The translations under genes and the position numbers were made by a program. DNA of 55,497 nucleotides from Flavobacteriales bacterium (GTDB lineage Bacteria; Bacteroidota; Bacteroidia; Flavobacteriales_D; Crocinitomicaceae): contig CANITF010000017.1 of the NCBI GenBank assembly GCA_947470515.1, positions 1 through 55,497 of the forward strand, written 5' to 3'. The notes below the pieces were generated by a model that saw only the letters and a list, made by a program, of their open reading frames with translations, ran no database searches and was not told where the DNA came from. Below, one piece after another: positions 1 through 7,663 of the stretch. The stretch's first letter is position 1, and each line of letters begins with the position of its first letter.

Positions 1-447
1 GCTATCAATTAATTGATGTTTGACATAACTTGATTGAGTTTCATTTTCTCTAATATGCAATGGTTCACCGCAACAAAATACAATTCCAATTTCATGTGAA
101 ATTGCTGCGTCAACCTTTTGTTTTATAAGCTCTTCTGATTCATGAAAAATTTCTCGACGTTCGCTATGTCCAATTAGAACATGACTTGCACCGCACTTCT
201 TTATTTGTGTAATTGAGATTTCACCTGTAAACGCACCACTTTCTTTTGGATAAAAATTTTGAACGCCAACAGTTAATTGATTTTTGATTTTTGCTATTTC
301 CAATAAAAATAAAGCAGGTGGAAAAACCATTAGCTCAACGGCGGATAAATCTTTGGAATTATCTACTATTTCATCTATAAGCTGAATAGCATCATTCAAC
401 TGTAAATTCATTTTCCAGTTTCCTGCAACTATTTTTTTTCTTGTCAT
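1..447 (-). CDS. tpiA: Triosephosphate isomerase, N-terminal part (cut by window edge)
   Basis: Glycolytic enzyme that interconverts dihydroxyacetone phosphate and glyceraldehyde 3-phosphate in the cytoplasm. The 149 visible residues begin MTRKKIVAGNWKMN, with the substrate-binding Asn/Lys of the GNWKMN motif, and later contain GHSERR with the catalytic His. The catalytic Glu region lies beyond base 1. The start codon overlaps the stop of the upstream gene as ATGA (444-447), so translation is probably coupled. It is the third gene of a DUF1599, BT_3928-like, tpiA operon. This gene order recurs in Bacteroidota, as far as I recall. Confidence 0.96.
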   Translation of the reverse strand, partial: MTRKKIVAGNWKMNLQLNDAIQLIDEIVDNSKDLSAVELMVFPPALFLLEIAKIKNQLTVGVQNFYPKESGAFTGEISITQIKKCGASHVLIGHSERREIFHESEELIKQKVDAAISHEIGIVFCCGEPLHIRENETQSSYVKHQLIDS

Positions 448-2207
448 TTTTTTAAAACATTAATTTTTAACCAATCAACTGTTGGAATAGATCGATGAGG
501 ATATTTTGCTTTTACTATTCCTTTTTGAATAATTAAGAGGGATGGATTTGAGCGACCAATTGATTTCAAACCTGTTCCATCATTTAAGAGAATTGGAACA
601 TTGAAACTGTTTTCTGCCCGAAAATTATTAATTTCATCTCTACTGGCATTTGAAATCATAACAAAGGGAATATCATTTGATTTACAATAGTTAAAGACTG
701 ATTTAAGATGGGCAATATTTTTAAAATTTGCAGTTTCCAAATTTTGAACACTTAATATAACCACTTGTTTTTCTCGCACAATTTCTTTCTTGAAAGAGAG
801 TTGCGTTTCCTCTGGATTCTTTTTTAACTTGTCCGAAACGAAAGAAAGATTGCGCTCTGCATTTTTCAAGTCTTTCACATTAATAAAAGGATCAAATTGA
901 TCAGAAATTGTTGGATCAGTAGAAGCAATTATTATTTTTTCGGTTTGATCAACAATTGAATATTTTTTATCATCCCACAATCTTGCGTTTGAATTTGATG
1001 TATATGCTTCTTTAGAATACGTTTTTTTCACACCTGTTTTATTGTTCCGAACAACATAAAAAATATCTTTTTTACCTTCCTTTCCATCATTCATTTCCCA
1101 CATTAAATTTTTCCCTTCGGCAAAAGGACTAAAATCTTTTATTGGTTCGTATCTCAATACATAGCCTATAAAAATGGAACAAAGAATAATTATGAACAAA
1201 ACACTTCCCCAATGATTACCGAGGAAATAACCACCTCGATTATACATCCACAAGGCTCCCATTAATGCAATAAAACTAAATCCAATTGGGAAATACCATC
1301 CAAAAACAAAAGATAAAGCAGTAATTAAAAGCAATGATAGTGTAATAAATTTAACATTTTGCTTTTTCGTGTTTGGTTTGATAATCCATTGAGCAAGGAA
1401 AATCCAAAAAACTAAATAAACTAAAACAATGTCTTTCCATAATGATTCAGAAGGTGTCAATGATCTTCCGACAGAACCTTTAAGTGCATCACCAAAACAC
1501 CCACAATCAGAAACGCATTGCGGATGTTTTCTTTCATCAACAACCACTTCATCTGAAGATTTTGAAACTATTTTGATTGATTTATTTGTTTTGGCGGTTT
1601 GAATTTTAAGTTGGGCTATTGAACTCGTAATAGCATACGTATCCCTATCTAAAAACGTTGTTTTTGGATTGCAACTAGCAGTATGCCAAGTCAAAAAAGT
1701 AAAAAACACCATCATTAGTGCTAGTAAATAGGAAACTAATTTAATTTTCCCACCAATAATTACTAATACACCAAGTATAATCTCAATTACACAAATGAGT
1801 ATCGCTATTGTTAACGCTGAATCAATTAAAAAATTGAAGGAGAAACTGGGCATTCCAAACAATTCCTTGATTCGATATGCCAATGCGCCATCTTCAAAAT
1901 ACTCTTCCAATTTATATGCAAAACCAATTGGGTCGTTTGCCTTAACTAAACCAGAAACGATGAATAAACTTCCTACCAAACCACGCGCAACATTCGCCAA
2001 CATTAAACGCCCTTGAAAAACAAAAATTCCCGCGGCACTTAATGCAATTATGATATAACCTAAAAAGTTAAACACTAAAAAATAATCTTGAAATGCAGCA
2101 TGAGAGCCTATGACAACTAATGCAAGTCCACATAAATTCAATATCACAAACAAGATATTAAATAACATTGATCTACCTTGAACAGTTGCTTTTTGTTTCT
2201 TAATCAT
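444..2207 (-). CDS. BT_3928-like DoxX-family membrane protein with C-terminal thioredoxin-fold-like region
   Basis: Protein of 587 aa. It has two N-terminal membrane segments (about residues 15-60), a DoxX-like four-helix membrane region (about 70-200) with the motif SGLVKANDPIGFAYKLEEYF, a loop bearing CVSDCGCFGDALKG, more membrane segments (about 270-370) and a soluble C-terminus (about 380-587). The C-terminus reads like a TlpA/thioredoxin-type fold but has no CXXC. DoxX proteins are linked to quinone or thiol redox chemistry in the membrane, and the Cys-rich loop suggests a redox or metal role; this is inference. It lies 1 nt after DUF1599 and overlaps tpiA by 4 nt. Exact function unknown. 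Confidence 0.85.
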   Translation of the reverse strand: MIKKQKATVQGRSMLFNILFVILNLCGLALVVIGSHAAFQDYFLVFNFLGYIIIALSAAGIFVFQGRLMLANVARGLVGSLFIVSGLVKANDPIGFAYKLEEYFEDGALAYRIKELFGMPSFSFNFLIDSALTIAILICVIEIILGVLVIIGGKIKLVSYLLALMMVFFTFLTWHTASCNPKTTFLDRDTYAITSSIAQLKIQTAKTNKSIKIVSKSSDEVVVDERKHPQCVSDCGCFGDALKGSVGRSLTPSESLWKDIVLVYLVFWIFLAQWIIKPNTKKQNVKFITLSLLLITALSFVFGWYFPIGFSFIALMGALWMYNRGGYFLGNHWGSVLFIIILCSIFIGYVLRYEPIKDFSPFAEGKNLMWEMNDGKEGKKDIFYVVRNNKTGVKKTYSKEAYTSNSNARLWDDKKYSIVDQTEKIIIASTDPTISDQFDPFINVKDLKNAERNLSFVSDKLKKNPEETQLSFKKEIVREKQVVILSVQNLETANFKNIAHLKSVFNYCKSNDIPFVMISNASRDEINNFRAENSFNVPILLNDGTGLKSIGRSNPSLLIIQKGIVKAKYPHRSIPTVDWLKINVLKK

Positions 2208-2208
2208 T

Positions 2209-2754
2209 TTATTTTTTTTGATTATTCAGGTGTATCAATGCAAAAACAGCATAATTAAGCATATCGAAAAAATTAGCATCAATCCCTTCACTAATTAATG
2301 TCGCACCTTTATTATCCTCAATTTGTTTAACTCTTAGGATTTTCATTAGAATTAAATCCGTTAAAGAACTTACTCTCATATCTCTCCATGCTTCGCCATA
2401 ATCATGGTTTTTTTTCGCCATTAATTCTTGAGCTTCATCCACATATTTAGTGTATAATGAATTTGCCATATCTTCAGATAATTCAAGATCTTTTAATTCA
2501 TCTTCTTTAATTTGGATTATTGCCATGACACAATAATTGACAATTGCTATAAATTCACCTTCAATATCTTCACCAACTTTATTTTCGCCAGTCTCCTGTA
2601 TTGTACGAATTCGTTGCGCTTTAATAAAAATTTGATCTGTCAAAGAACTTGGTCTTAAAATGCGCCAAGCAGTTCCATAATCTTTTGTTTTCTTAGAGAA
2701 AATATCTCTGCAAACATTGATTACATTTGTATATTCTAAATTCGTTTGATTCAT
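2209..2754 (-). CDS. DUF1599 domain protein with two tandem copies of the domain
   Basis: Protein of 181 aa starting at ATG 2754 (MNQTNLEY). The open frame runs further upstream only from a TTG. Two similar halves are visible: residues about 10-90 contain SKKTKDYGTAWRILRPSSLT and residues about 105-180 contain AKKNHDYGEAWRDMRVSSLT, each followed by a K-I-R-x-x-Q/I segment and a conserved LNYAVFALI-type helix. As far as I recall the family has been renamed nucleotide modification associated domain 1, but no reaction is established. It is the first gene of the operon with the BT_3928-like gene and tpiA, and is divergent from folP. Confidence 0.88.
   Translation of the reverse strand: MNQTNLEYTNVINVCRDIFSKKTKDYGTAWRILRPSSLTDQIFIKAQRIRTIQETGENKVGEDIEGEFIAIVNYCVMAIIQIKEDELKDLELSEDMANSLYTKYVDEAQELMAKKNHDYGEAWRDMRVSSLTDLILMKILRVKQIEDNKGATLISEGIDANFFDMLNYAVFALIHLNNQKK
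2722..2729 (+). promoter_or_regulatory. -7 box TACATTTG upstream of folP
   Basis: Exact match to the Bacteroidota -7 consensus TAnnTTTG, 36 nt before folP ATG 2766 and inside the 5' end of the divergent DUF1599 gene. No well-spaced -33 TTTG is visible, so confidence is limited. Confidence 0.4.
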
Positions 2755-2765
2755 TATATTTATCA

Positions 2766-3620
2766 ATGGGCTTTTCAAAGGTTGAAGATACACATTTTCC
2801 AAAAAACAATTACCTTCGGGTGAAGGATAAATTAATTGACTTAAGTCAACCTAAAATAATGGGGATAGTCAATGTTACGCCAGATTCATTTTATTCCAAT
2901 AGCAGAAAAACGAATGAAAGCGAATTGCTTTCTACTGTTAATCAAATGATTAATGATGGCGCTGACTTTATTGACATAGGAGGTTATTCTACAAAACCTG
3001 GGGCGGAAATTGTCTCGCTGGAAGAAGAACTCAAGAGAATTTCAGAACCAATTTCTTCCATAAAAAAGGAGTTTCCAACGGTACTTTTAACACTTGATAC
3101 TTTTCGTGGAAAAGTTGCAAGAAGAGGTATTGATTTAGGAGTCGATATAATAAATGACATTAGTGGTTTTCATTACGATACCGAATTGTTAGATGTTATT
3201 TCTGAAACTACGACACCTTATATTTTAATGCATGTAAATCCTGAATTTGATCAAATGCATGTTGCTCGTATCAATGAAAATATTTACCGCGATATGATTT
3301 ATTATTTCTCGAATAAACTAATACAATTAAAGAATAGAGGAATTGTTGATGTAATTATTGACCCTGGATTTGGATTTGGAAAAACACTCGAACAAAATTA
3401 CTCAATCCTTAAGAATTTAGAATTGTTTCACATTCTTGAACGTCCTATTCTGGTTGGTATATCCAGAAAATCGATGATTTATAATAAATTAAATTTATCC
3501 GTTAATGACTCTTTGAATGGCACAACAATTCTTAATACTCAAGCAATTTTAAAAGGTGCTTCGATACTTAGGGTTCATGATGTTAAGGAAGCAAAACAAA
3601 TAATTCAACTTATTTCTTAA
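2766..3620 (+). CDS. folP: Dihydropteroate synthase
   Basis: Folate pathway enzyme that condenses p-aminobenzoate with 6-hydroxymethyl-dihydropterin pyrophosphate. About 284 aa from ATG 2766. The frame opens earlier with a TTG at 2727, and a GTG at 2820 is also possible. Family motifs: MGIVNVTPDSFY (pterin and phosphate loop), DIGGYSTKPGAE, DINDISGF-type strand, IIDPGFGFGKT and VGISRKSMI. This is a normal full-length form. The ATG codons of folP and the divergent DUF1599 gene are separated by only 11 bp, so the two promoters must overlap the neighbouring coding region. Confidence 0.95.
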   Translation: MGFSKVEDTHFPKNNYLRVKDKLIDLSQPKIMGIVNVTPDSFYSNSRKTNESELLSTVNQMINDGADFIDIGGYSTKPGAEIVSLEEELKRISEPISSIKKEFPTVLLTLDTFRGKVARRGIDLGVDIINDISGFHYDTELLDVISETTTPYILMHVNPEFDQMHVARINENIYRDMIYYFSNKLIQLKNRGIVDVIIDPGFGFGKTLEQNYSILKNLELFHILERPILVGISRKSMIYNKLNLSVNDSLNGTTILNTQAILKGASILRVHDVKEAKQIIQLIS

Positions 3621-3698
3621 CCTTTTTACTTATAATGCGTATTGCTAATTGAAAAGTTGTTTTTTATATTCATAATTCGTTAACTAAACACTACTTGT

Positions 3699-4826
3699 AT
3701 GAGGTATATTTTTACACTACTCTTTATAGTTACAATTTGCAATGTTTTATTTGCTCAACCGATTGCAATTATTGCTCCTTCCTCAACAACTGTTTGTGCA
3801 GGACAATCATTGATTTTCAATGATGCAAGTACGGGAACCAATGTTGATGCTTGGACTTGGTCATTTGGAAGTGGATTACCAGGAACAGCAAATACTGCAG
3901 GTCCTCATAGCATTTCTTTTCCTGCTGTAGGAACGTTTAATGTTTGGTTACAAGTAGCTGATGATTTTGGAATAGATGATACTACCATTCAAATTACAGT
4001 AACAATGTGTAGCACACCAACCGCAGCATTTTCCATTTCTGACATTACGATATGTCCAACAGACTGCATTACTTATACGAACAACTCCACTTCGGTTGGA
4101 GCAACAACCTATTTGTGGACATTTAATGGTGGAACCCCTTCTAGCTCCACTGCTCAATTTCCAGGTAATATTTGCTACAGTACTCCTGGAACTCATAATA
4201 CATCGCTTTTTGTTACGAATGCATTTGGAAATAATACTTATTCACAAAACATAACTGTTGTTGTTCCTCCTACTATTACGGCAAGTGGAACTAATGTTAT
4301 ACCAGTTGATCCTGGCACATTGGTTTCAGTTACAGCAGCAGTTGTTCCTTTGTCTGTCGGTAATTTAACTTGGTCATCCAATCCTGTAAGTCAAATTACA
4401 AATTTAAGCTGCACATCTTCGGATTGTTCAACGGCAGATATAACAGCAGTTTTAACAACAATTTACAGTGCTACTTTTACAACAAGTGAAAATTGTATTG
4501 TAACTGATACGGTTAAAATTACGATCAATACTCCAGTTGGTGGTTTCAAAGTTGGTGTACCAAATATGTTTTCACCTGATGGAAATTCTGAAAATGATAT
4601 ATTATATGTCCGAAGTTTCCAAGACAAACTGATAACATCTATGACATTTAGAATTTTTAACCGCTATGGGCAATTAGTTTTTGAATCAATTGACCCTACC
4701 ATAGGTTGGGATGGCAGTTTTAATGGTAAAGATGAAAACGCTGGGGTGTTTGTTTATACTTTGGACTATGAACTTTTTGATGGAACAACGGGTTCAACAA
4801 ACGGTAATGTAACACTAGTAAGATAA
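3699..4826 (+). CDS. PKD-domain secreted protein with gliding-motility-type (T9SS type B) C-terminal domain
   Basis: Protein of 375 aa with a Sec signal peptide (MRYIFTLLFIVTICNVLFAQ), two PKD-like beta-sandwich repeats (about 25-100 and 105-190, with the typical WSFG and YLWTFNGG strands), a bridging region and the CHU_C/type B sorting domain (about 285-375: PNMFSPDGNSENDILYVR, FRIFNRYGQLVFES, WDGSFNGK, AGVFVYTLDY). Type B domains direct export by the type IX secretion system and usually need a co-encoded SprF-like outer-membrane partner, which here is the next gene, 5 bp downstream. Likely a small surface or secreted adhesin-like protein; ligand unknown. Confidence 0.9.
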   Translation: MRYIFTLLFIVTICNVLFAQPIAIIAPSSTTVCAGQSLIFNDASTGTNVDAWTWSFGSGLPGTANTAGPHSISFPAVGTFNVWLQVADDFGIDDTTIQITVTMCSTPTAAFSISDITICPTDCITYTNNSTSVGATTYLWTFNGGTPSSSTAQFPGNICYSTPGTHNTSLFVTNAFGNNTYSQNITVVVPPTITASGTNVIPVDPGTLVSVTAAVVPLSVGNLTWSSNPVSQITNLSCTSSDCSTADITAVLTTIYSATFTTSENCIVTDTVKITINTPVGGFKVGVPNMFSPDGNSENDILYVRSFQDKLITSMTFRIFNRYGQLVFESIDPTIGWDGSFNGKDENAGVFVYTLDYELFDGTTGSTNGNVTLVR

Positions 4827-4831
4827 GAGTT

Positions 4832-5881
4832 ATGGGAACAAGAATAATAAATATAAGTTTTTTGACATTCATTTTGTCAATGAATACTCTTGCGCAACAA
4901 GAAAAGCATTTAAGCATGTGGAATGAAAATGCTGCTCAGTTTAATCCCGGTGCTGTTGGTGTAATGGATGAAAATGCACGTTTATTGACAAATTTCAGAA
5001 TGCAATGGCTACCCTTGAACGGAAGTGCTATGCGTACAAACACATTTTCGTTTGACACTCGAATAACTACTAGCCAAGTTACTGAAAGTCATTTGGGAAT
5101 TGGAATTAATTTTTCAAATGATCAAACTGGCGATTCAAAGTTAACAACAACAAGTTTTTCTGTTCCAATCGCTTATAATATTCAACTTGATAGAAAAAGC
5201 TCTTTATCAATAGGTATTTCACCAGGATTTTATTCTCAATCTTTTGGAGGGAATCAAACATGGGACAACCAATGGAATGGGACAACATTCGATCAAACAT
5301 TACTTAATGGCGAGACATCTTTACAAGAAGCTTTTTCATTCGATTTAGGTTCAGGTATGCTTTTTAAACACAAATTTGATGCAACCTCATATATATCAGC
5401 AGGATTTTCTGTGAATCACCTAAATCCATCGGCTATAAATTACTCTTCGAACGGAAATGGAATGTTCAGACAGTTCAACTTTCACGTTAGTGCGACAAAA
5501 TTTGATTCCCAAAGACGTTTCGGAATTTCACCTCAAGCATTAGTGACTTTAATGGGACCTAATTATAATATTTTAGTTGGTACTTATTTTGACCACGAAT
5601 TATTTGAAAGTTCACAGCGGACTAATTATGTTCAACGTTCCTTTATTTCATACGGATTTTTCATGCGCTGGAAAGATGCCTTTATTATTTCAGCTGCTTT
5701 TAAAACAAATGGTTTTAAATTCGGTGTAAGTTATGATGTCAATTTATCTAAGTTGAGCGCAGCAACAAGATCTTCCGGAGGAGTTGAATTATTCTTAAAG
5801 TATTCAATTATTAATGATCCAAATTCAAAAATAGGTGACAAAAAGTTATTCCGTTGGAAAGGCGGAGGTGGAGGATTGTAA
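4832..5881 (+). CDS. PorP/SprF family type IX secretion outer-membrane protein
   Basis: Protein of 349 aa with a signal peptide ending near LAQ, then the family hallmark HLSMWNENAAQFNPGAVGVMD and a 14-strand-like alternation of amphipathic segments (RLLTNFRMQW, SVPIAYNIQLDRKSSLSIGI, FMRWKDAFIISAAFK). PorP/SprF proteins are outer-membrane beta-barrels that work with T9SS cargo carrying a type B C-terminal domain. It sits 5 bp behind such a cargo gene and almost certainly forms a dedicated cargo-partner operon with it. The Gly-rich end GGGGGL is unusual but short. Confidence 0.92.
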   Translation: MGTRIINISFLTFILSMNTLAQQEKHLSMWNENAAQFNPGAVGVMDENARLLTNFRMQWLPLNGSAMRTNTFSFDTRITTSQVTESHLGIGINFSNDQTGDSKLTTTSFSVPIAYNIQLDRKSSLSIGISPGFYSQSFGGNQTWDNQWNGTTFDQTLLNGETSLQEAFSFDLGSGMLFKHKFDATSYISAGFSVNHLNPSAINYSSNGNGMFRQFNFHVSATKFDSQRRFGISPQALVTLMGPNYNILVGTYFDHELFESSQRTNYVQRSFISYGFFMRWKDAFIISAAFKTNGFKFGVSYDVNLSKLSAATRSSGGVELFLKYSIINDPNSKIGDKKLFRWKGGGGGL

Positions 5882-5924
5882 ATTCATCTTTTAACCAGCG
5901 TTTCATTATAAAATTGGGCAGGCA

Positions 5925-6854
5925 TTAACTAAATGTTCTGCCCTCTTTTTTTGCAATCATTTTACCGCCTTGAATTCCACCTGTATGAATAAAAAGAATG
6001 GAGCAATTTGAAATATTGAATTTATCGATCCAGCCAAACAACGCATACATGGTTTTTCCAGTATAAACAGGATCAAGTGGAATTGTTGTTTGTTCATAAA
6101 ACGTTTCCATAAAGTCGAGGAGTTCTGACGTGTACTTCCCATATCCTCCGAAGTGATAATCTGTTAATACCTCTACTCTATTCAACAGCTCTATAGCAAA
6201 AGATGCTTCTATTCCCGAATAATTAAACAGATTTTTCATTTCAGCTATAGCATCAAATCCTTTTAGGACTGGCACAACATTCATTTTTGTTTTTTCAGGA
6301 ATAGCCAATAATACCCCTGCACTTGTAGTTGTTGTTCCTTGAGCAATGAAGATATAATCATAATCGTTTGGTGTTTCAAGAAGTAGTTCTTGACAGCCGA
6401 TTAACCCATAATAATTACTTCCACCTTCAGGAACAATATGAAAATTGGAATATTTAAACGATAATTCTTCTTGAAATGCTTTTTCGTTGCGCAAAGAATA
6501 ATGTTCTCTAGAAACAAAAACTAATTGCATTCCCATTAATGAACAATTCTTTAATGTATCGTTGGAATCAATGGATAACTCCTCACCTCTTACAATTCCA
6601 ATTGATTTTATTCCAATTTTATGACAAGCAGCTGCAGTTGCAAGTAGGTGATTTGAAAATGCTCCACCGAAAGTCAATATTCCCTCGTTTTTCATTTGAA
6701 TGGCATAATCCACATTGTATTTCAATTTTCGCCATTTATTGCCAGAAACATGTTGATCAATAAGATCATCTCTTTTTATAAATAAGTCTATTGAACGCTT
6801 GTTTAAGGTTTCTAACTCCACTTTTTGTGTAATCGAATTTTCTAAGTCAAACAT
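5925..6854 (-). CDS. PLP-dependent ACC deaminase / D-cysteine desulfhydrase family enzyme
   Basis: Protein of 309 aa. The fold-type II PLP lysine is in HVSGNKWRKLKYN (about residue 42), followed by TFGGAFSNHLLATAAAC (phosphate or carboxylate binding) and IPEGGSNYYG-type residues. The C-terminus has FIHTGGIQGG, the PLP-phosphate Gly loop. Family members deaminate 1-aminocyclopropane-1-carboxylate or desulfhydrate D-cysteine. Bacteroidota homologues are usually annotated only to family level, and substrate cannot be read from the sequence. D-cysteine or a related amino acid is the more likely choice given cysteine metabolism genes nearby. Divergent from the DUF5522 gene by 39 bp. Confidence 0.85.
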   Translation of the reverse strand: MFDLENSITQKVELETLNKRSIDLFIKRDDLIDQHVSGNKWRKLKYNVDYAIQMKNEGILTFGGAFSNHLLATAAACHKIGIKSIGIVRGEELSIDSNDTLKNCSLMGMQLVFVSREHYSLRNEKAFQEELSFKYSNFHIVPEGGSNYYGLIGCQELLLETPNDYDYIFIAQGTTTTSAGVLLAIPEKTKMNVVPVLKGFDAIAEMKNLFNYSGIEASFAIELLNRVEVLTDYHFGGYGKYTSELLDFMETFYEQTTIPLDPVYTGKTMYALFGWIDKFNISNCSILFIHTGGIQGGKMIAKKEGRTFS

Positions 6855-6860
6855 TCTGAA

Positions 6861-6889
6861 TTGAGTCGTTTATAAAATTGGTAACTTTG
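6861..6889 (+). promoter_or_regulatory. Promoter of the DUF5522 gene, placed for a leaderless mRNA
   Basis: TTG at 6861-6863, 18 bp, then TAACTTTG at 6882-6889 (exact TAnnTTTG). The box ends 4 nt before ATG 6894, so the transcript should start at or next to the start codon. Confidence 0.6.
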
Positions 6890-6893
6890 TTAG

Positions 6894-7085
6894 ATGGAAA
6901 ATGATATGTCAGGCTTTTCAAAAAAATCACAATTAACTGAAGAAGATTATTACTTGAGTCCTGAAGGATATGTTGTTTTTACTGAAAAATATCATTTAAA
7001 AAGAGGTTATTGTTGTAAAAGTGGCTGTAAACATTGCCCTTATGGTTACGATAAAAAGACAGGTAAAATTAAAAAAAATCAGTAA
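6894..7085 (+). CDS. DUF5522 small cysteine-rich protein
   Basis: Protein of 63 aa. The conserved core is YYLSPEGYVVFTEKYHLKRG followed by YCCKSGCKHCPYGY, with four Cys residues spaced CCxxxCxxC. This suggests a zinc or iron-sulfur site; metal identity is inference. The family is common in Bacteroidota and has no assigned reaction. ATG 6894 is preferred because the -7 box sits just before it; an in-frame second Met lies at codon 5. Its 3' end overlaps the convergent acyltransferase gene by 7 bp. Confidence 0.88.
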   Translation: MENDMSGFSKKSQLTEEDYYLSPEGYVVFTEKYHLKRGYCCKSGCKHCPYGYDKKTGKIKKNQ

Positions 7086-7621
7086 ACTCCATTTTCAGGA
7101 AATCTTCCTTTGAATTGTCCCATCACACTTTTTATGTATGCAATATCGGCATCAACATTTCCTGTAGGATGAAAAATACTATGAAATCCACCTGTTTTCT
7201 TTTCATAATCCATGTAACAGATATAAATTGGCACTTTAGCTTTTATAGCAATATAATAAAAGCCTTTTTTCCAATTTGGATTGTAGCTTCTCGTTCCTTC
7301 AGGGGTAAAAACCATATATAATTTTTTGTTTTCGTTGAAGAGTCTTACCGCCAAATCTGTAATGTTGTTATTTTTCTTTCTATCAACTGGAATACCACCA
7401 ATTGCTCTCAACAACCATCCTAATGGTGGAAAAAATAATTCTTTTTTAATTAATATTTTTGGTCTCAAGCCATACATCACAAAAGCCATTCTACCAATAA
7501 TAAAATCCCAGTTTGAGGTATGTGGACCAACAACAATCACACATTTATCTATACCTGCGGGTGAATGTTGGTCTATTTTCCAACCGAATAATTTTAAAAG
7601 AAAGCGCACTAAATATTTCAT
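7079..7621 (-). CDS. Lysophospholipid (1-acylglycerol-3-phosphate type) acyltransferase
   Basis: Protein of 180 aa. It contains the acyltransferase HX4D motif as GPHTSNWDF (about residue 34), the FPEGTR-type block as FTPEGTRSYNPNWKKGFYYI (about 108) and VPIYICYMDYEKK. Family members move an acyl chain to lysophosphatidic acid or related acceptors at the inner membrane. The Asn-Trp between His and Asp is typical of the small PlsC-like branch in Bacteroidota. Divergent from the next gene by 42 bp. A near-consensus -7 box (TAACTTTA, 7625-7632) lies 3 nt upstream of its ATG. Confidence 0.88.
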   Translation of the reverse strand: MKYLVRFLLKLFGWKIDQHSPAGIDKCVIVVGPHTSNWDFIIGRMAFVMYGLRPKILIKKELFFPPLGWLLRAIGGIPVDRKKNNNITDLAVRLFNENKKLYMVFTPEGTRSYNPNWKKGFYYIAIKAKVPIYICYMDYEKKTGGFHSIFHPTGNVDADIAYIKSVMGQFKGRFPENGVY

Positions 7622-7624
7622 ACG

Positions 7625-7659
7625 TAAAGTTAAGGATTAAACAAATACTTTTACTTTTA
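7625..7659. promoter_or_regulatory. Divergent pair of near-consensus -7 boxes with short leaders
   Basis: On the minus strand TAACTTTA (7632 down to 7625) lies 3 nt before the acyltransferase ATG. On the plus strand TACTTTTA (7652-7659) lies 4 nt before ATG 7664. Each differs from TAnnTTTG only at the last base. No clear -33 boxes. Confidence 0.4.
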
Positions 7660-7663
7660 CCCC

